A DNA stretch of 64,000 nucleotides from Ameyamaea chiangmaiensis (GCF_013376175.1 NZ_JABXXR010000001.1:1-64000); one strand, 5' to 3'. Positions 52,984 to 62,405 are shown, counted from the stretch's first letter. Program-made: numbers and translations. The notes: a model not told the origin generated them from the sequence alone.

Positions 52984-54278
52984 GTTGAAAGTGCCTCAAA
53001 GCTTGTCGGCATGAATGCCGGGTGAACGGGATTGGCGCGCCGGATCAGGTCCGGGGCGCGCGATCCATCCTGATAGAGTTGCTGAGCCAGCAGCAGCGCG
53101 GGCAGCCCGGCGTTCCGCGTCACCGTCATCAGCGATGGAAGCGCGCTCGCCCGTGCGGACAGATCTGCAAGCACCTTCGCCCGCACCCCGCGCATCGCCA
53201 GAAACGTCGCCGTGTTCCCCGCATCGGCCGCGATCGTCGCCTCATCATCGAACAGCGCTGCGACCTGCTGTTGCAGGGCCTCGGCATCATCCGACGACGT
53301 CGGCTCGTAGGTCGAGCACGCGACGGCGATCGACAGCAGCGCGGCCTGCCGGCAGAGCATGGCCGTCGCGGTCTGCACCGTCGCGATCGCGCCCCCGATC
53401 GGCGCTGATGAGGTGATCACGACCGGCGTGAACGACGTAAGCGTGACCAGTGCCGCGATCTGCTGCGACGGGTCACACAGGGCGGCACGCACCTGTTCGG
53501 TCAGCGCCAGGACCAGTGCCGCAATGCTGGCTGCGTTCGTGGCGTCCCCCAGTTCAGCCACGACCGCATCAGCCGACACCAGCGCCGCCGCCATCCCGCT
53601 CAACACCGTCGATGCGGTGGCGGTCGAATCTGTTCCGGACACGTTGCCGTTCGCGTAGCGGCCGTTATTTCCGGCCACGACGGCAACGGACCCTGCGACC
53701 GCCGCGGGTGACCCGATAGCCGCAACGGCGCCGGCGGCCCACGCCGTTGCGACCCCTGCGCCTGCCGAGGTGACGGAAGAACCGTAATCGTATGAAGACG
53801 CCGTGGTGGTCGTGTAATCGTCCGCGGCCGCTGCATTGAAGGCAAGCGTCGCAACCTCGACGGCCGCCGTCAGGGCCTGGGTGACCACCGAACCCAAAAG
53901 GTCCGCTTTTTCGACGAACGCAAACTCGATATCGACGATGCCGGTCATCCCGTCGCGCTCGCGCCACGAGAAATCCACCATCCATCCGGTCAGGGCACCA
54001 AGTGTCGGATGCACAAACAGACAGGTGCCCGACGTCTCGGCGATATCGACCAGCAGGTTGCGTCGCGTCAGCGCCAGGGCACCCACGAGGAAGCCCCGCA
54101 CGGAATAGCGCTGGGCGCGTTTGCCCATATCCTCGATCCAGACGCCATCCCGCCACGGATAATCGTGCTCGGCGAACTTGCGGCCATGATTGCCCGCGCT
54201 GCCCATAACGGCGAACGGGACACCGTTGACCGAGCATTGCAGGTAATCAGCCGCAAGCCTCGTGATCGATCCCGACAT
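52980..54278 (-). CDS. Mu gpN-like tail/DNA circularisation protein
   Basis: This 432-residue protein has the DNA-circularisation N-terminal domain of Mu gpN/gp43: GRKFAEHDYPWRDGVWIEDMG near 32-52 and RYSVRGFLVG, then an FSWRERDGMTGIVDIEFAFVE segment near 104-124. The rest is Ala-rich. It is a baseplate component in Mu. It overlaps its downstream partner by ATGA. Confidence 0.83.
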   Translation of the reverse strand: MSGSITRLAADYLQCSVNGVPFAVMGSAGNHGRKFAEHDYPWRDGVWIEDMGKRAQRYSVRGFLVGALALTRRNLLVDIAETSGTCLFVHPTLGALTGWMVDFSWRERDGMTGIVDIEFAFVEKADLLGSVVTQALTAAVEVATLAFNAAAADDYTTTTASSYDYGSSVTSAGAGVATAWAAGAVAAIGSPAAVAGSVAVVAGNNGRYANGNVSGTDSTATASTVLSGMAAALVSADAVVAELGDATNAASIAALVLALTEQVRAALCDPSQQIAALVTLTSFTPVVITSSAPIGGAIATVQTATAMLCRQAALLSIAVACSTYEPTSSDDAEALQQQVAALFDDEATIAADAGNTATFLAMRGVRAKVLADLSARASALPSLMTVTRNAGLPALLLAQQLYQDGSRAPDLIRRANPVHPAFMPTSFEALST

Positions 54279-56252
54279 TCACATCCCCGTTCCAGCCGTT
54301 GGCGCATTCGCAGACGTTGCCACGCCGCTGGTATGATGCACGGTGACCGGGCCCGAGGATCCGGCCACCCGCACGGCTGCGTTCGGCACCTTGTTCTCGA
54401 TCGACACCTTCAGGTCGGCCTTCAGCCGGTCATAGGCGTCCATTGGCGTGGACGATGTCGGCATCTGCACCGCGGGCGCTCCCTTGACCGAATAGAGGTC
54501 AAGCCCGGCGGCCCCGGGGGCGGACGTGCCCGCACCGTTCAGGAGTGAAGCCCAGCGACCGGCCAGCGCCGCCCGGTTTTCAGGTTCATTCACGCTGTCC
54601 GCTGGCCGGAAAAACTCGCTGGACGCTATTCTCGCGGCATCTTGCGCACTGGACGCGCCGCGCAGGTCTCGACCCGCTCCGCTCTCGCTGTTGTCGAGTT
54701 CCCACAGCATGAACGCGAGTTGTTCGGAGTAGCGCGACTGGCGAATATCGTGCCCGAACAGACGCGCGAAACTCTTTTGCCTGTCCGCGTGCCACTGGCC
54801 GATCCCATAGGCCGCCCCGTTGTCGCCTGACCGGTTGAACTGAAATCCGCTTTCCTGGTCGATATTCGCGACCAGACCGGTCGCCTCTGCGTCGCTGAGT
54901 CCCTTTCCGCGGAAGTAACTGTACGCGGCGCGGCCGGCCTGTATCTTGAGAACGCGGTTTTGCTCGGCGTATGATCGCCCCATACCCACGTACGACATGA
55001 CGTTATCAACAGCGGACGCGCCGGGCAGATACTTGTCGATCAGCGTCCCGATCCTGTCGCCGGGATCAGCGGCGTTTAGTCCGGCATTCACGCCATAACC
55101 GACCCCGAGTGCGGCGACGCCTTTCAGTTTCCCGATCCTCGTCAGGGCGCCCACGACGCCCAGCAGTGAACTGGTCAGCAGGCCAAGCCCTGATAGAATG
55201 GGCGCCGCATACAGCGCCGTGACCGCAATCAGTGCGTCCCGCCCGGCGTTCTTCCATCCGCCCAGCTCATCGACGACGTTTTCAACCTGCCCATACAGGT
55301 TTCTGATCTCTGCCGTGACTTTTCCCCAGCCGCCATTGCGAAGCCAGTCGGTGAACTGCTTCACATAATCGCCGATTTTCTGCGACAGCCACGTCCCGTT
55401 CACCTCGATCCACTGCCGCATCAGATCGATGATGGGCGACAGAACAGGTTCGACCTTATAAGCGAGCGCATAGCCGAAATCCGTCACTGCTTCTTCAAGA
55501 TCAGTTTGTTTTTCGCGAAGGCGGTCTGCCGCATCGATCATTGCCTGAGTTGCATGTGAGTGACGCGTGGCCGTTTGAATCATCCGATTCCATTCTCGGT
55601 CCGTCATCTGGAAGATCGGCAGCAGGCTAGAGGCAGCACCTCCAAACATCTCGAATGTCGCGACTGTCCGAGCCATCGGATTGTGAATCTCGCGTAACCG
55701 GTGCGCGATATGCTCAAAAACCTTATCTGGCCCGAGATCCTTGAGATCTCTCATCGTCAGCCCAAAAGCCTGAAATTTAGCCAGTGAAGACGGATCCAGA
55801 CCTTGGCCGGCGTTCCATTGCTGACTTGATAGTGTCGCCAGCGCATCCGTCATCGCATCGGCGGACCCACCGGCGAGTTTTGCCGCATTGCCCATCGCCT
55901 GCAACCGGCGCGGATCCATCCCGATCGCCCGGGACGTCGTGCGCAGCTTCGTGCCGGCCTCGGCCCAGGCCGTGCCGAGACGATAAATGCCGGCAAGACT
56001 GGCCGCGCCCGTGATGGTGCCCAGGACGGGCACGATGCCCGTCAGGGAGCGGGTCACCTCCCGCCCGACCGACGCCACGCGCGTCAGTCCCCCGCGCAGG
56101 CGCGCGAAGGCGACATCATCCATCGCCCGGAACGAGCGCGTGACGAACTGCGCCGGCTTGCTCAGCGCACTCAGCTGCTTCTGGAGACGGCCGAGCATGG
56201 TTTTCGTCCGGTCCTCGGCTGTGATGACAACCTTAGCGCCTTGATCTGCCAT
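54279..56252 (-). CDS. Tail tape measure protein with phage tail lysozyme domain
   Basis: This 657-residue protein sets tail length. The first 330 residues are helical and typical of tape measures (TAEDRTKTMLGRLQKQ, then AAKLAGGSADAMTDALA near 123). A hydrophobic region (about 340-395) follows. Residues about 440-550 form a phage-tail-lysozyme domain: GLSDAEATGLVANIDQESGF with a candidate catalytic Glu at 467, and AAYGIGQWHADRQKSF. That domain would open peptidoglycan during DNA entry. It starts within the end of the frameshift extension of the chaperone gene. Confidence 0.85.
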   Translation of the reverse strand: MADQGAKVVITAEDRTKTMLGRLQKQLSALSKPAQFVTRSFRAMDDVAFARLRGGLTRVASVGREVTRSLTGIVPVLGTITGAASLAGIYRLGTAWAEAGTKLRTTSRAIGMDPRRLQAMGNAAKLAGGSADAMTDALATLSSQQWNAGQGLDPSSLAKFQAFGLTMRDLKDLGPDKVFEHIAHRLREIHNPMARTVATFEMFGGAASSLLPIFQMTDREWNRMIQTATRHSHATQAMIDAADRLREKQTDLEEAVTDFGYALAYKVEPVLSPIIDLMRQWIEVNGTWLSQKIGDYVKQFTDWLRNGGWGKVTAEIRNLYGQVENVVDELGGWKNAGRDALIAVTALYAAPILSGLGLLTSSLLGVVGALTRIGKLKGVAALGVGYGVNAGLNAADPGDRIGTLIDKYLPGASAVDNVMSYVGMGRSYAEQNRVLKIQAGRAAYSYFRGKGLSDAEATGLVANIDQESGFQFNRSGDNGAAYGIGQWHADRQKSFARLFGHDIRQSRYSEQLAFMLWELDNSESGAGRDLRGASSAQDAARIASSEFFRPADSVNEPENRAALAGRWASLLNGAGTSAPGAAGLDLYSVKGAPAVQMPTSSTPMDAYDRLKADLKVSIENKVPNAAVRVAGSSGPVTVHHTSGVATSANAPTAGTGM

Positions 56253-56418
56253 TGGCTTTTGCGCGCTCCTCGCGCTGTGTGTTGATGCGCCGGGCGTCCT
56301 CGACCGCGGCCACCATGCGCGAGCCGGTCAACCCTTCGACGTCCGACAATGACCAGCCGAAAAACAGGCTCAGGTCTGCCGGAAGCGATTCCCAGTTTCC
56401 CGGCCAGTCGTAAAAAAA
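56233..56418 (-). CDS. Frameshift extension of the tail assembly chaperone (GT part)
   Basis: After a -1 slip at TTTTTTT (56418-56412), ribosomes enter a frame reading YDWPGNWESLPADLSLFF and ending KANGRSRR at 56233. This is a conserved-looking 60-residue GpE/GT-type tail segment with no start or ribosome site of its own. It is expected only as a C-terminal extension of the upstream chaperone. Confidence 0.72.
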   Translation of the reverse strand, partial: FFYDWPGNWESLPADLSLFFGWSLSDVEGLTGSRMVAAVEDARRINTQREERAKANGRSRR

Positions 56419-57038
56419 CCGGTCAGATACTCGCTCGCTTCCACGAACTTGCTGTCCGGCATGCGCATGACGGCCGCCAGCGCCCAACCGCTGACCCCGG
56501 CGACCAGATCGATCTCCGCCTGCATGATCCCCTCGGGCGTTCCGCGCCCAAGCGTGGCGTCATATTTCCGCCGCTCAGAAACCTTCGGCTCGCGCAGTTC
56601 CATGCGCCCCCATGTCCGACCCGCCCCTTCAACGGCCGGCTCGAACACGATGCTCTTCGACGGTGACCGATCTGGCTCCGCGTCGTCCGGCCGACGGGCA
56701 TCCTGTTCGAACCCGGTGACGAACACGATCGCCTCATCCAGAAGGCTTGCCGGCAGCTGCTGCACGGCAATGACCGGCCATCCGGCAACCCGCGCGACCA
56801 GGTCGATCTGCGAATCCCGCATGGTCGCCAGCGTCGGACGTTTGCCGATCAGCTTCGTCGCCATCAAACGATGATAAACGTTCGGTTCGGACAAAACGAT
56901 TTCCGAGAAGGACGTCCCGTCCTTAAGGGTGATCGGGTCGTCAAGCACGACGCAGCCTGGACGGCCGTCCACCACTGCGGCTTCACCTTCCGCGAGGGCC
57001 GACATCATCATGTCGTCGGTCAGGTCGTCATATCTCAC
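56370..57038 (-). CDS. Tail assembly chaperone (Mu gp41-like, G part)
   Basis: This 222-residue protein is the short form of the tail assembly chaperone. It seems to have two related halves of the gp41 type, each with an ITLKDGTSF/ELREPKVSE-like strand region and a QIDLVARVAGWPV/EIDLVAGVSGWAL helix. Near the end a T TTT TTT slippery sequence allows a -1 frameshift to a longer product. It overlaps the tail tube gene by ATGA. The G/GT pair wraps the tape measure during assembly in many phages. Confidence 0.78.
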   Translation of the reverse strand: MRYDDLTDDMMMSALAEGEAAVVDGRPGCVVLDDPITLKDGTSFSEIVLSEPNVYHRLMATKLIGKRPTLATMRDSQIDLVARVAGWPVIAVQQLPASLLDEAIVFVTGFEQDARRPDDAEPDRSPSKSIVFEPAVEGAGRTWGRMELREPKVSERRKYDATLGRGTPEGIMQAEIDLVAGVSGWALAAVMRMPDSKFVEASEYLTGFFTTGRETGNRFRQT

Positions 57039-57415
57039 GATACGATGTCCTCGGTCACGGTCGCGCTCTCGGCGCGGAAGCGGAACGTGCCTTCCTGCGT
57101 GTTGACGGTGACCTGTTCCGTCTGCCAGGCATCGGTTGCCGTCACGATGACGCCGTTGGCCAGCGTCAGCACGACCGTAAGGCCCGATGCGCCCTGAAGG
57201 CTGCTCATCGCGACGTCACGGCGGCTGCGCAGGTTCGCCTCGATCCAGCCTTCCTGCGGCATCTGACCGAAACCCTCGACGGCCGACTGGCCCTTCGCGG
57301 TCTCGTTCGTGTCGCCCGAGACCTGATACTGGGCATCGCCGACAACATTCCAGGTATCGCCATTGATCGTAAGGGTCGCTGTGCCGAACAGCGGCCCCCG
57401 AAAGCTTGTCGCCAT
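57035..57415 (-). CDS. Tail tube protein (Mu gpM-like)
   Basis: This 126-residue protein follows the sheath gene, as in Mu. It has a beta-rich fold with TLTINGDTWNVVGDAQYQVSG near 14-34 and EGFGQMPQEGWIEANLR near 47. It builds the inner tube of the contractile tail. Confidence 0.82.
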   Translation of the reverse strand: MATSFRGPLFGTATLTINGDTWNVVGDAQYQVSGDTNETAKGQSAVEGFGQMPQEGWIEANLRSRRDVAMSSLQGASGLTVVLTLANGVIVTATDAWQTEQVTVNTQEGTFRFRAESATVTEDIVS

Positions 57416-57433
57416 GGTCTAGCGCTCCGGTGC

Positions 57434-58897
57434 TCAGGATTTCACGAACTGCGCGCTGCCCGCGATGACCCAGAGCTGGTTCGCGAAATCATACGGCAGA
57501 AGAAGTTTGACGACCCCGCCGCCGACATTCTCGGCCACGATATTCGCCGCGAACGTATCCGGGTTCTGACACCACAGATTGGTGCACTGCACACGATACC
57601 GGGACACGCACGACTGGCCGATTATGGCTGCCGTAGTGCCCTTCATGCCTGCACCGATCTTCGACCCGTCGGCGACAAGGATGTAGCCCGTGAACGTCGT
57701 CGCCAGATACGACCGCAGGTCCTGCAGGCACACCTGCGCCGTGAGCAACGTCTCGACGTCGAGATAGGAGTCGTCGGCAACGCCAGCGCCATTGGTCTGA
57801 TACGTTGTGACCAGTCGCTCGATCGACACGACATTGCTGTCATCGACGGTGAAGGTGCCGATCCCGTCGTGAAGCAGTGTATTCCGCTCTGACAGGATAA
57901 ACCGGTCCGCCTCGACGGGCGCCATGACCGACAGGGCAAGCCCGGTGATCGGGGTTGCCGGGTTGCTGCGCATCGTGATCGCAGCCTGTGCGGCGATCTG
58001 GGCGGCCCATCGCACGGGCGACGATGGGCTGCTGGAAATGCCCATGACGACGTGATGCGGATCGTTCTGCGTCAGGCCGAACGCGGTCGTCTGGCCATAG
58101 GTGCCGCGGTAGGCGGTTACACCGACCCCATAAAACTGGTCCATCGCGTCCCAGCGGTCAGCTGTCCAGGCCTTGAGCGCGGACAGGCTGGCCGCGTCGC
58201 TATAGCCGTGCGCGACCAGGTCATAGACGCGCTCGCCAAGCGCATCGAGGCCGCTCGCGAGCGTCGTCGGGTTCTGCGTTCCGCCGGTCGGCTGCGTCAC
58301 TGCGACCGAGACACCGGCGGGCAGGGACTGCCCACCCGCCGTCCCCAGCAGGTTGATGCCCAGAAGCAGGTCGTTTCCTGCCAGCCCCTTGTTCTTCGCG
58401 GTTGCGGTGACGGTCGCGTCGGTGCTGGTCAGCGTCATTGGCACATTGACGACAGACGCCGCCGCCGCGACCACGTTGGACGCGATCGTCGCGGCCGCGT
58501 CGCCCGTCTCGACCGGAACGGCGATCAACTGCCCGTCGACATACAGGGCCAACGTGCCGGACGCCGAGGCCGGTCCGGTGATCACGAACGATCCCGTCGC
58601 GGCCACGGCCGCCGCATCGTCGGCAAGTGGCAGAACCCAAAGCTCGCCCTGACCGTCCGTCGCAACGTATTCCTGAACAAGGATCGCGCACTGCGATCCA
58701 TCACCATACTTCGCGATCGCATCCGCAGCACCGGCCGAGATTTCGGCCTTCAGCGCCGTTCCGGTGCCGGAGACCATCTGTCCGACGACGAGAACCCGCC
58801 GCGCGGCGGACGCCGTGTTCGCCTTCGAATTGTCCAGTGCGAAATAAAATCCGGGGACACGGTTGGTGTCCGAATATCCGCTGATCGAGATGCTCAT
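57434..58897 (-). CDS. Tail sheath protein (Mu gpL-like)
   Basis: This 487-residue protein is a contractile tail sheath subunit. It has the Mu-L N-terminus (ISGYSDTNRVPGFYFALDNS near 5-24), a variable middle domain (about 95-200), and a conserved C-terminal half (RAAQIAAQAAITMRSNPATP-like near 294, then YLDVETLLTAQVCLQDLRSYL). Presence of a sheath shows a myovirus-type tail. Confidence 0.9.
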   Translation of the reverse strand: MSISISGYSDTNRVPGFYFALDNSKANTASAARRVLVVGQMVSGTGTALKAEISAGAADAIAKYGDGSQCAILVQEYVATDGQGELWVLPLADDAAAVAATGSFVITGPASASGTLALYVDGQLIAVPVETGDAAATIASNVVAAAASVVNVPMTLTSTDATVTATAKNKGLAGNDLLLGINLLGTAGGQSLPAGVSVAVTQPTGGTQNPTTLASGLDALGERVYDLVAHGYSDAASLSALKAWTADRWDAMDQFYGVGVTAYRGTYGQTTAFGLTQNDPHHVVMGISSSPSSPVRWAAQIAAQAAITMRSNPATPITGLALSVMAPVEADRFILSERNTLLHDGIGTFTVDDSNVVSIERLVTTYQTNGAGVADDSYLDVETLLTAQVCLQDLRSYLATTFTGYILVADGSKIGAGMKGTTAAIIGQSCVSRYRVQCTNLWCQNPDTFAANIVAENVGGGVVKLLLPYDFANQLWVIAGSAQFVKS

Positions 58898-59118
58898 GCC
58901 GCAGCCTCCGATGTCACGTCCGGCTTGCCCTCGTGCGGCAGGGACGGGGTCACCTCAGTCGCCGAGGCCTCGACGACAGTGTTCACCACCTCAATGTCCC
59001 CGTCGCGCAGGCGACGGCGCCAGAACATGGTGTCGGGCACATCCTCGCCCTCGGTTTTCAGCAACCGCTTCGACGCGGGAAAACGCACCGCGCGTCCTTC
59101 TGCCGGTTTCACACGCAT
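58894..59118 (-). CDS. Mu gp38-like small protein (DUF2635)
   Basis: This 74-residue protein (MRVKPAEGRAVRFP) matches the DUF2635 pattern found just before sheath genes in Mu-like phages: a strand-rich segment with VPDTMFWRRRLRDGDI. It overlaps both neighbours. Role unknown. Confidence 0.78.
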   Translation of the reverse strand: MRVKPAEGRAVRFPASKRLLKTEGEDVPDTMFWRRRLRDGDIEVVNTVVEASATEVTPSLPHEGKPDVTSEAAA

Positions 59119-59660
59119 GGTGCATTACCCTCTGAATTGAATGTGACGCGCATGTCCGCGAAATCGGCGTTCGATTCCGTGGCGATGCGCCCGTTGATTT
59201 CCTTGAGGGGTACGCCGTTCGGATTGAACGTCTCGACATACCGGAAGTCGAAGAGATAGCGGACCTCAGCAAGGTGGGTGCCATTACTGCTCGACACGGC
59301 GGTCTGTGCCTGTATCGATGGAATATCCGATACCATCTCGATCAGGCCTACATTGGACAGCACCGTCAGTTCGATCTGCTCGGCAAGCGCGTCGACGATG
59401 GCGACGGCGTTCTCCTCGCTACCGGCCGCGACCAGACCCTTGACCGCGACGGAAGCCGTACGCGTGAAGCTCAGTGCGTTCGGCCCCGCGCTTTCGCCCC
59501 GATCGTCGGCGCACCACAGATAGAGCGCCGGAAGAGCTTCCTCCGACACCGGCTGGGTCCGACCGCAAAAGACATTCGGCCCCGCCAGTGTGTCGGCGGC
59601 ACGAAGGATATCACCAACGCGGTTGCGCAACTCCACACGGTAGAGGGTCATTCTCGCCAT
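59109..59660 (-). CDS. Phage neck/tail-completion protein (Mu gp37/lambda gpU-like)
   Basis: This protein of about 183 residues has the layout of tail terminator proteins: MTLYRVELRNRVGDILRAAD at the start, a central LPALYLWCADDRGES, and a DALAEQIELTVLSN helix. The start is uncertain among GTG 59666, ATG 59660 and ATG 59651. It overlaps the upstream joining gene by about 50 bases. Confidence 0.65.
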   Translation of the reverse strand: MARMTLYRVELRNRVGDILRAADTLAGPNVFCGRTQPVSEEALPALYLWCADDRGESAGPNALSFTRTASVAVKGLVAAGSEENAVAIVDALAEQIELTVLSNVGLIEMVSDIPSIQAQTAVSSSNGTHLAEVRYLFDFRYVETFNPNGVPLKEINGRIATESNADFADMRVTFNSEGNAPCV

Positions 59661-59991
59661 CCGCACAGACCAGCTCCAGACGCGCCGCGCCGAAACTGTC
59701 GGGTTGAACCTCGCGCACGCGCCAGGTCACGCCACGCACCGTCATCAGGTCGCCCTGCAAGGGGGCGACCGTAAATTGGGAGAGCTGGACGCCCAGCATG
59801 GGAACCGAGGCGGAGATGTGAACAGGGCTCACCCCGTCATCTCCGCCGATCAGGTCCGCTGCCCTGTAGCCGTCGCTGAAGATTCCCGTGATGGAAACCG
59901 GCGACGGCAACTGGCTCGACTGCCAGACGACTGGTTCTCCGAACGTGTCCTGGCACGCGTCCAGAACCAGGCCGTCCCAGTCGATGCTCAT
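59611..59991 (-). CDS. Head-tail joining protein (lambda gpFII/ATP-gp-like)
   Basis: This 126-residue protein starts MSIDWDGLVLDACQDTFGEP, like lambda gpFII-type connectors, with a later VRGVTWRVREVQPDSFGAARLE-type strand segment. TAATG joins it to the capsid gene. Position between capsid and tail genes supports the call. Confidence 0.65.
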   Translation of the reverse strand: MSIDWDGLVLDACQDTFGEPVVWQSSQLPSPVSITGIFSDGYRAADLIGGDDGVSPVHISASVPMLGVQLSQFTVAPLQGDLMTVRGVTWRVREVQPDSFGAARLELVCADGENDPLPCGVAQPRW

Positions 59992-61025
59992 TAGGCCCCC
60001 AGTCGCCCGCGCTGTAGGATCTCTGGCCGGGTGCAGATATGCAGCGGGTAGGAATAGGCTTCCATCCGCCACCAGAAGTTACGATCGCGATCGAAGATCG
60101 GGATGATGTACATCGGCTTGCCCAACGTATTCACCCACTGCGCTGACTCTGCCGGCGCCAGTGCGCGCTCAAAGACACCCGGAGCCCCGGCCGGGAAAAA
60201 TTTAACCTTGTCGCTCGGCACGGCGACGGTCGTGTTGTCATTCGAGCCGCGATAGTTGAACCAGCTGATGCCGCCGAAATCCATGGCTTCGAACGCGGTT
60301 CCCTTGCGCAGCTCGCGCGCGGCTTCCCAGTTGAAGTACGTGGTCAGCACGTCCTTGTGGGTGATCAGGGCGTCCCAGAAATCGTCACCACACATGGCCA
60401 TCACGCGGGTCGACGGCAGCCAGGCTCCCTGTGCCGCACGCATCATCGTCCGGACGATCTTGTTGCACTGGATGCGGAGTGAGCCGAGGACAGGATCTGC
60501 GGCGTCGAGGTTGAACCCGATCTCCGCGGCACGCTTGATACCGAATTCCTCGCTCCAGTCGTACAGGACACTGCCGTCGGAATCGAGCAGGATGCCCTGA
60601 ACCGCACCGAGGCGGTGCAGTTCCCACGTGTATTCCATGTTGGCCGTCAGGCCCGTAGGCCCCGCCAGGCGGCGACTGACTTCATCCTGAATCTGCATCA
60701 GGTCGGTCTGACTGCCGAACGCGCGGATGTTCTGAAGCTCGGTCGCGTAAACCGTGTCGCCATGGGCGAGGCGCGGGATTTCGAAGAAACGCGCGCGCCG
60801 CTTTTCGGTCTGGCGCTCAGTAGGGGGGGCACCACGATCGGACGTCGGGATGATCACCAGCTTCTGGTCGCGCTCTTCGACCATGAGGAAGGTCGTGCGG
60901 ACCGGGTTATCATCGAAAAGATTGAGGTCGCCGATGCCGGTCGGCTGAAACGGAACCCGATCGACATACGTCGTGAGCTCCATCGTGGAGAAAGGATCCT
61001 GATTGAAAACGTCAAGCGATACCAT
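59991..61025 (-). CDS. Major capsid protein (lambda gpE family)
   Basis: This 344-residue protein has an HK97-fold gpE pattern: LDVFNQDPFSTMELTTYVDR near 3-22, a PFQPTGIGDLNLFDD segment, and a C-terminal RRMEAYSYPLHICTRPEI-like end. The ATG at 61025 is chosen; the upstream part of the frame is not protein-like. It follows the decoration gene as in lambda. Confidence 0.88.
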   Translation of the reverse strand: MVSLDVFNQDPFSTMELTTYVDRVPFQPTGIGDLNLFDDNPVRTTFLMVEERDQKLVIIPTSDRGAPPTERQTEKRRARFFEIPRLAHGDTVYATELQNIRAFGSQTDLMQIQDEVSRRLAGPTGLTANMEYTWELHRLGAVQGILLDSDGSVLYDWSEEFGIKRAAEIGFNLDAADPVLGSLRIQCNKIVRTMMRAAQGAWLPSTRVMAMCGDDFWDALITHKDVLTTYFNWEAARELRKGTAFEAMDFGGISWFNYRGSNDNTTVAVPSDKVKFFPAGAPGVFERALAPAESAQWVNTLGKPMYIIPIFDRDRNFWWRMEAYSYPLHICTRPEILQRGRLGA

Positions 61026-61054
61026 GGTCGGTTCCCATAGCGCGCACGGCAACG

Positions 61055-61078
61055 GCCGCCCTTCTGCTGAAGGGCGGC
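61055..61078 (-). other. Strong hairpin between decoration and capsid genes
   Basis: GCCGCCCTT-N6-AAGGGCGGC has nine perfect base pairs and no T tract. It may set the relative abundance of the downstream capsid mRNA by stabilising its 5' end or by partial termination. Confidence 0.5.
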
Positions 61079-61126
61079 TGTCCGCTGTCGCTGGTTAAGA
61101 AAGCGCGTCGCGCGCGCGGAAAGGAA

Positions 61127-61786
61127 TCAGCGGGCGACGATGCCCGCAGCGGCGAGGCTGGCCAGCGCCGCTGCCTGTAGCGTGGCCGCGTTGGCCGCGC
61201 CTGTGACGGACGCATCCCACTGGAGCTCGGCGCCGTTGACCTCGGCCATCCGTTTGATGACGGTCGCCCGGCGGCTGGTCTGGGGCTGCAGGCGCATCAG
61301 ATTGAACAGGATGCCGACAGCCGTATTGGAACCGTTGAACGGCACGTACTGCCCGAACGCTGTATCGATGACCGTGATCACGAAGGAATCACCCTCGACA
61401 AAGGCCGTAGTGCCCGCGGTCACCGTGAACCCCAGACCATTACTGCCGGTGAAAGCAGTTCCGACGGCGCCGCTGCCGATCGCATTATCCTTGGCGTCGG
61501 TAACCGAGAACGCCGTGTCCGATGTCATCAGCAGGGTATAATTGCTCGGCGACGTTGCTGCCGTCGTGGTGACCGTCCCGATCGTCCCATCGCCGGTGTT
61601 ACCCTCGGCCACGATGATATCTGCTGCCAGAGACGCGGCGGCCGCGATCACGAGACCGCCCTGAAACGTGACTTCCGCGTCGGTCGCATTCACGACTTCG
61701 CCCTCATCGCGGGACAGATAGCCGTTGGCCTCACGGACGAGGAACGCGCCGGAATAGTAATTCTCGTGCAGAACTGGACTGACCAT
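61127..61786 (-). CDS. Head decoration protein (lambda gpD family)
   Basis: This 219-residue protein has the gpD family start (HENYYSGAFLVREANGYLSRD near 7-27) and end (RATVIKRMAEVNGAELQW near 172). The centre is extended by a Thr/Gly-rich insertion (about 60-150), making it longer than lambda gpD. It decorates and stabilises the expanded capsid. Confidence 0.83.
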   Translation of the reverse strand: MVSPVLHENYYSGAFLVREANGYLSRDEGEVVNATDAEVTFQGGLVIAAAASLAADIIVAEGNTGDGTIGTVTTTAATSPSNYTLLMTSDTAFSVTDAKDNAIGSGAVGTAFTGSNGLGFTVTAGTTAFVEGDSFVITVIDTAFGQYVPFNGSNTAVGILFNLMRLQPQTSRRATVIKRMAEVNGAELQWDASVTGAANAATLQAAALASLAAAGIVAR

Positions 61787-61796
61787 GATGCCCTCC

Positions 61797-62405
61797 TCAG
61801 GCCTTCAGCTTGATGCCGACGCGCTGCGCCGATTTTTCCCAGCTGGACGAAGCCGCCTGGGCGCGTGACTGCGGGGCACGATCCATGCCGGTGCGCGCGC
61901 TGGGGAACGCCTGCATGCGGGCCGACAGGCTCCCGGTCGCACTGACGGGGCCGCCCTTCGCCGCCGCGCGTAGTGTCCGGATCGCAGCACTCGCGCTCAT
62001 CGACGTGTTGAACGCCAGATGGGCCGCCATGTCGGGCCGGGTTGCCGCAGCCTTGTCGGCGAAGATGGCGCCGCACCGGGCGCGTTCCTGACGTCGCGCG
62101 GCCTTGGCGTTTTCGTCATCCTCGTCCGTGTCGACATCGTCGCTGTCATCATCAGCGCGTCGACGGCCAGACGGCCGGTCGTCGTCCTGATCGCCCTCAT
62201 TGTCATCGCCGTCGTTATCGTCGTCGGCCGCGCGACGACCACGGGCACGGGCATTTTCATCGTCCGATGAGTCGTCATCGCTGTCGTCGTCTGCGTCGGC
62301 AGGGTCCTGACGATTATCCTCGTCATCGTCCGCGCGGCGTGAGGACAGACTGGTCGAGCCCAGCAGGTGCGCGAACGAAAGCCGCGCGTTTCCGCGATTT
62401 GCCAT
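61797..62405 (-). CDS. Highly acidic prophage protein, scaffold-like
   Basis: This 202-residue protein has an extreme acidic stretch at about 24-115 made of Asp/Ser/Asn runs broken by three RR-A-DDD units, and then a basic, helical C-terminal half (about 115-202) with MAAHLAFNTSMSASAAI. It sits between the S49 protease and gpD, where lambda-like phages encode the scaffold. The C-terminal half resembles the ends of capsid-protease scaffolding proteins. Scaffold function is inferred from position and composition. Confidence 0.6.
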   Translation of the reverse strand: MANRGNARLSFAHLLGSTSLSSRRADDDEDNRQDPADADDDSDDDSSDDENARARGRRAADDDNDGDDNEGDQDDDRPSGRRRADDDSDDVDTDEDDENAKAARRQERARCGAIFADKAAATRPDMAAHLAFNTSMSASAAIRTLRAAAKGGPVSATGSLSARMQAFPSARTGMDRAPQSRAQAASSSWEKSAQRVGIKLKA

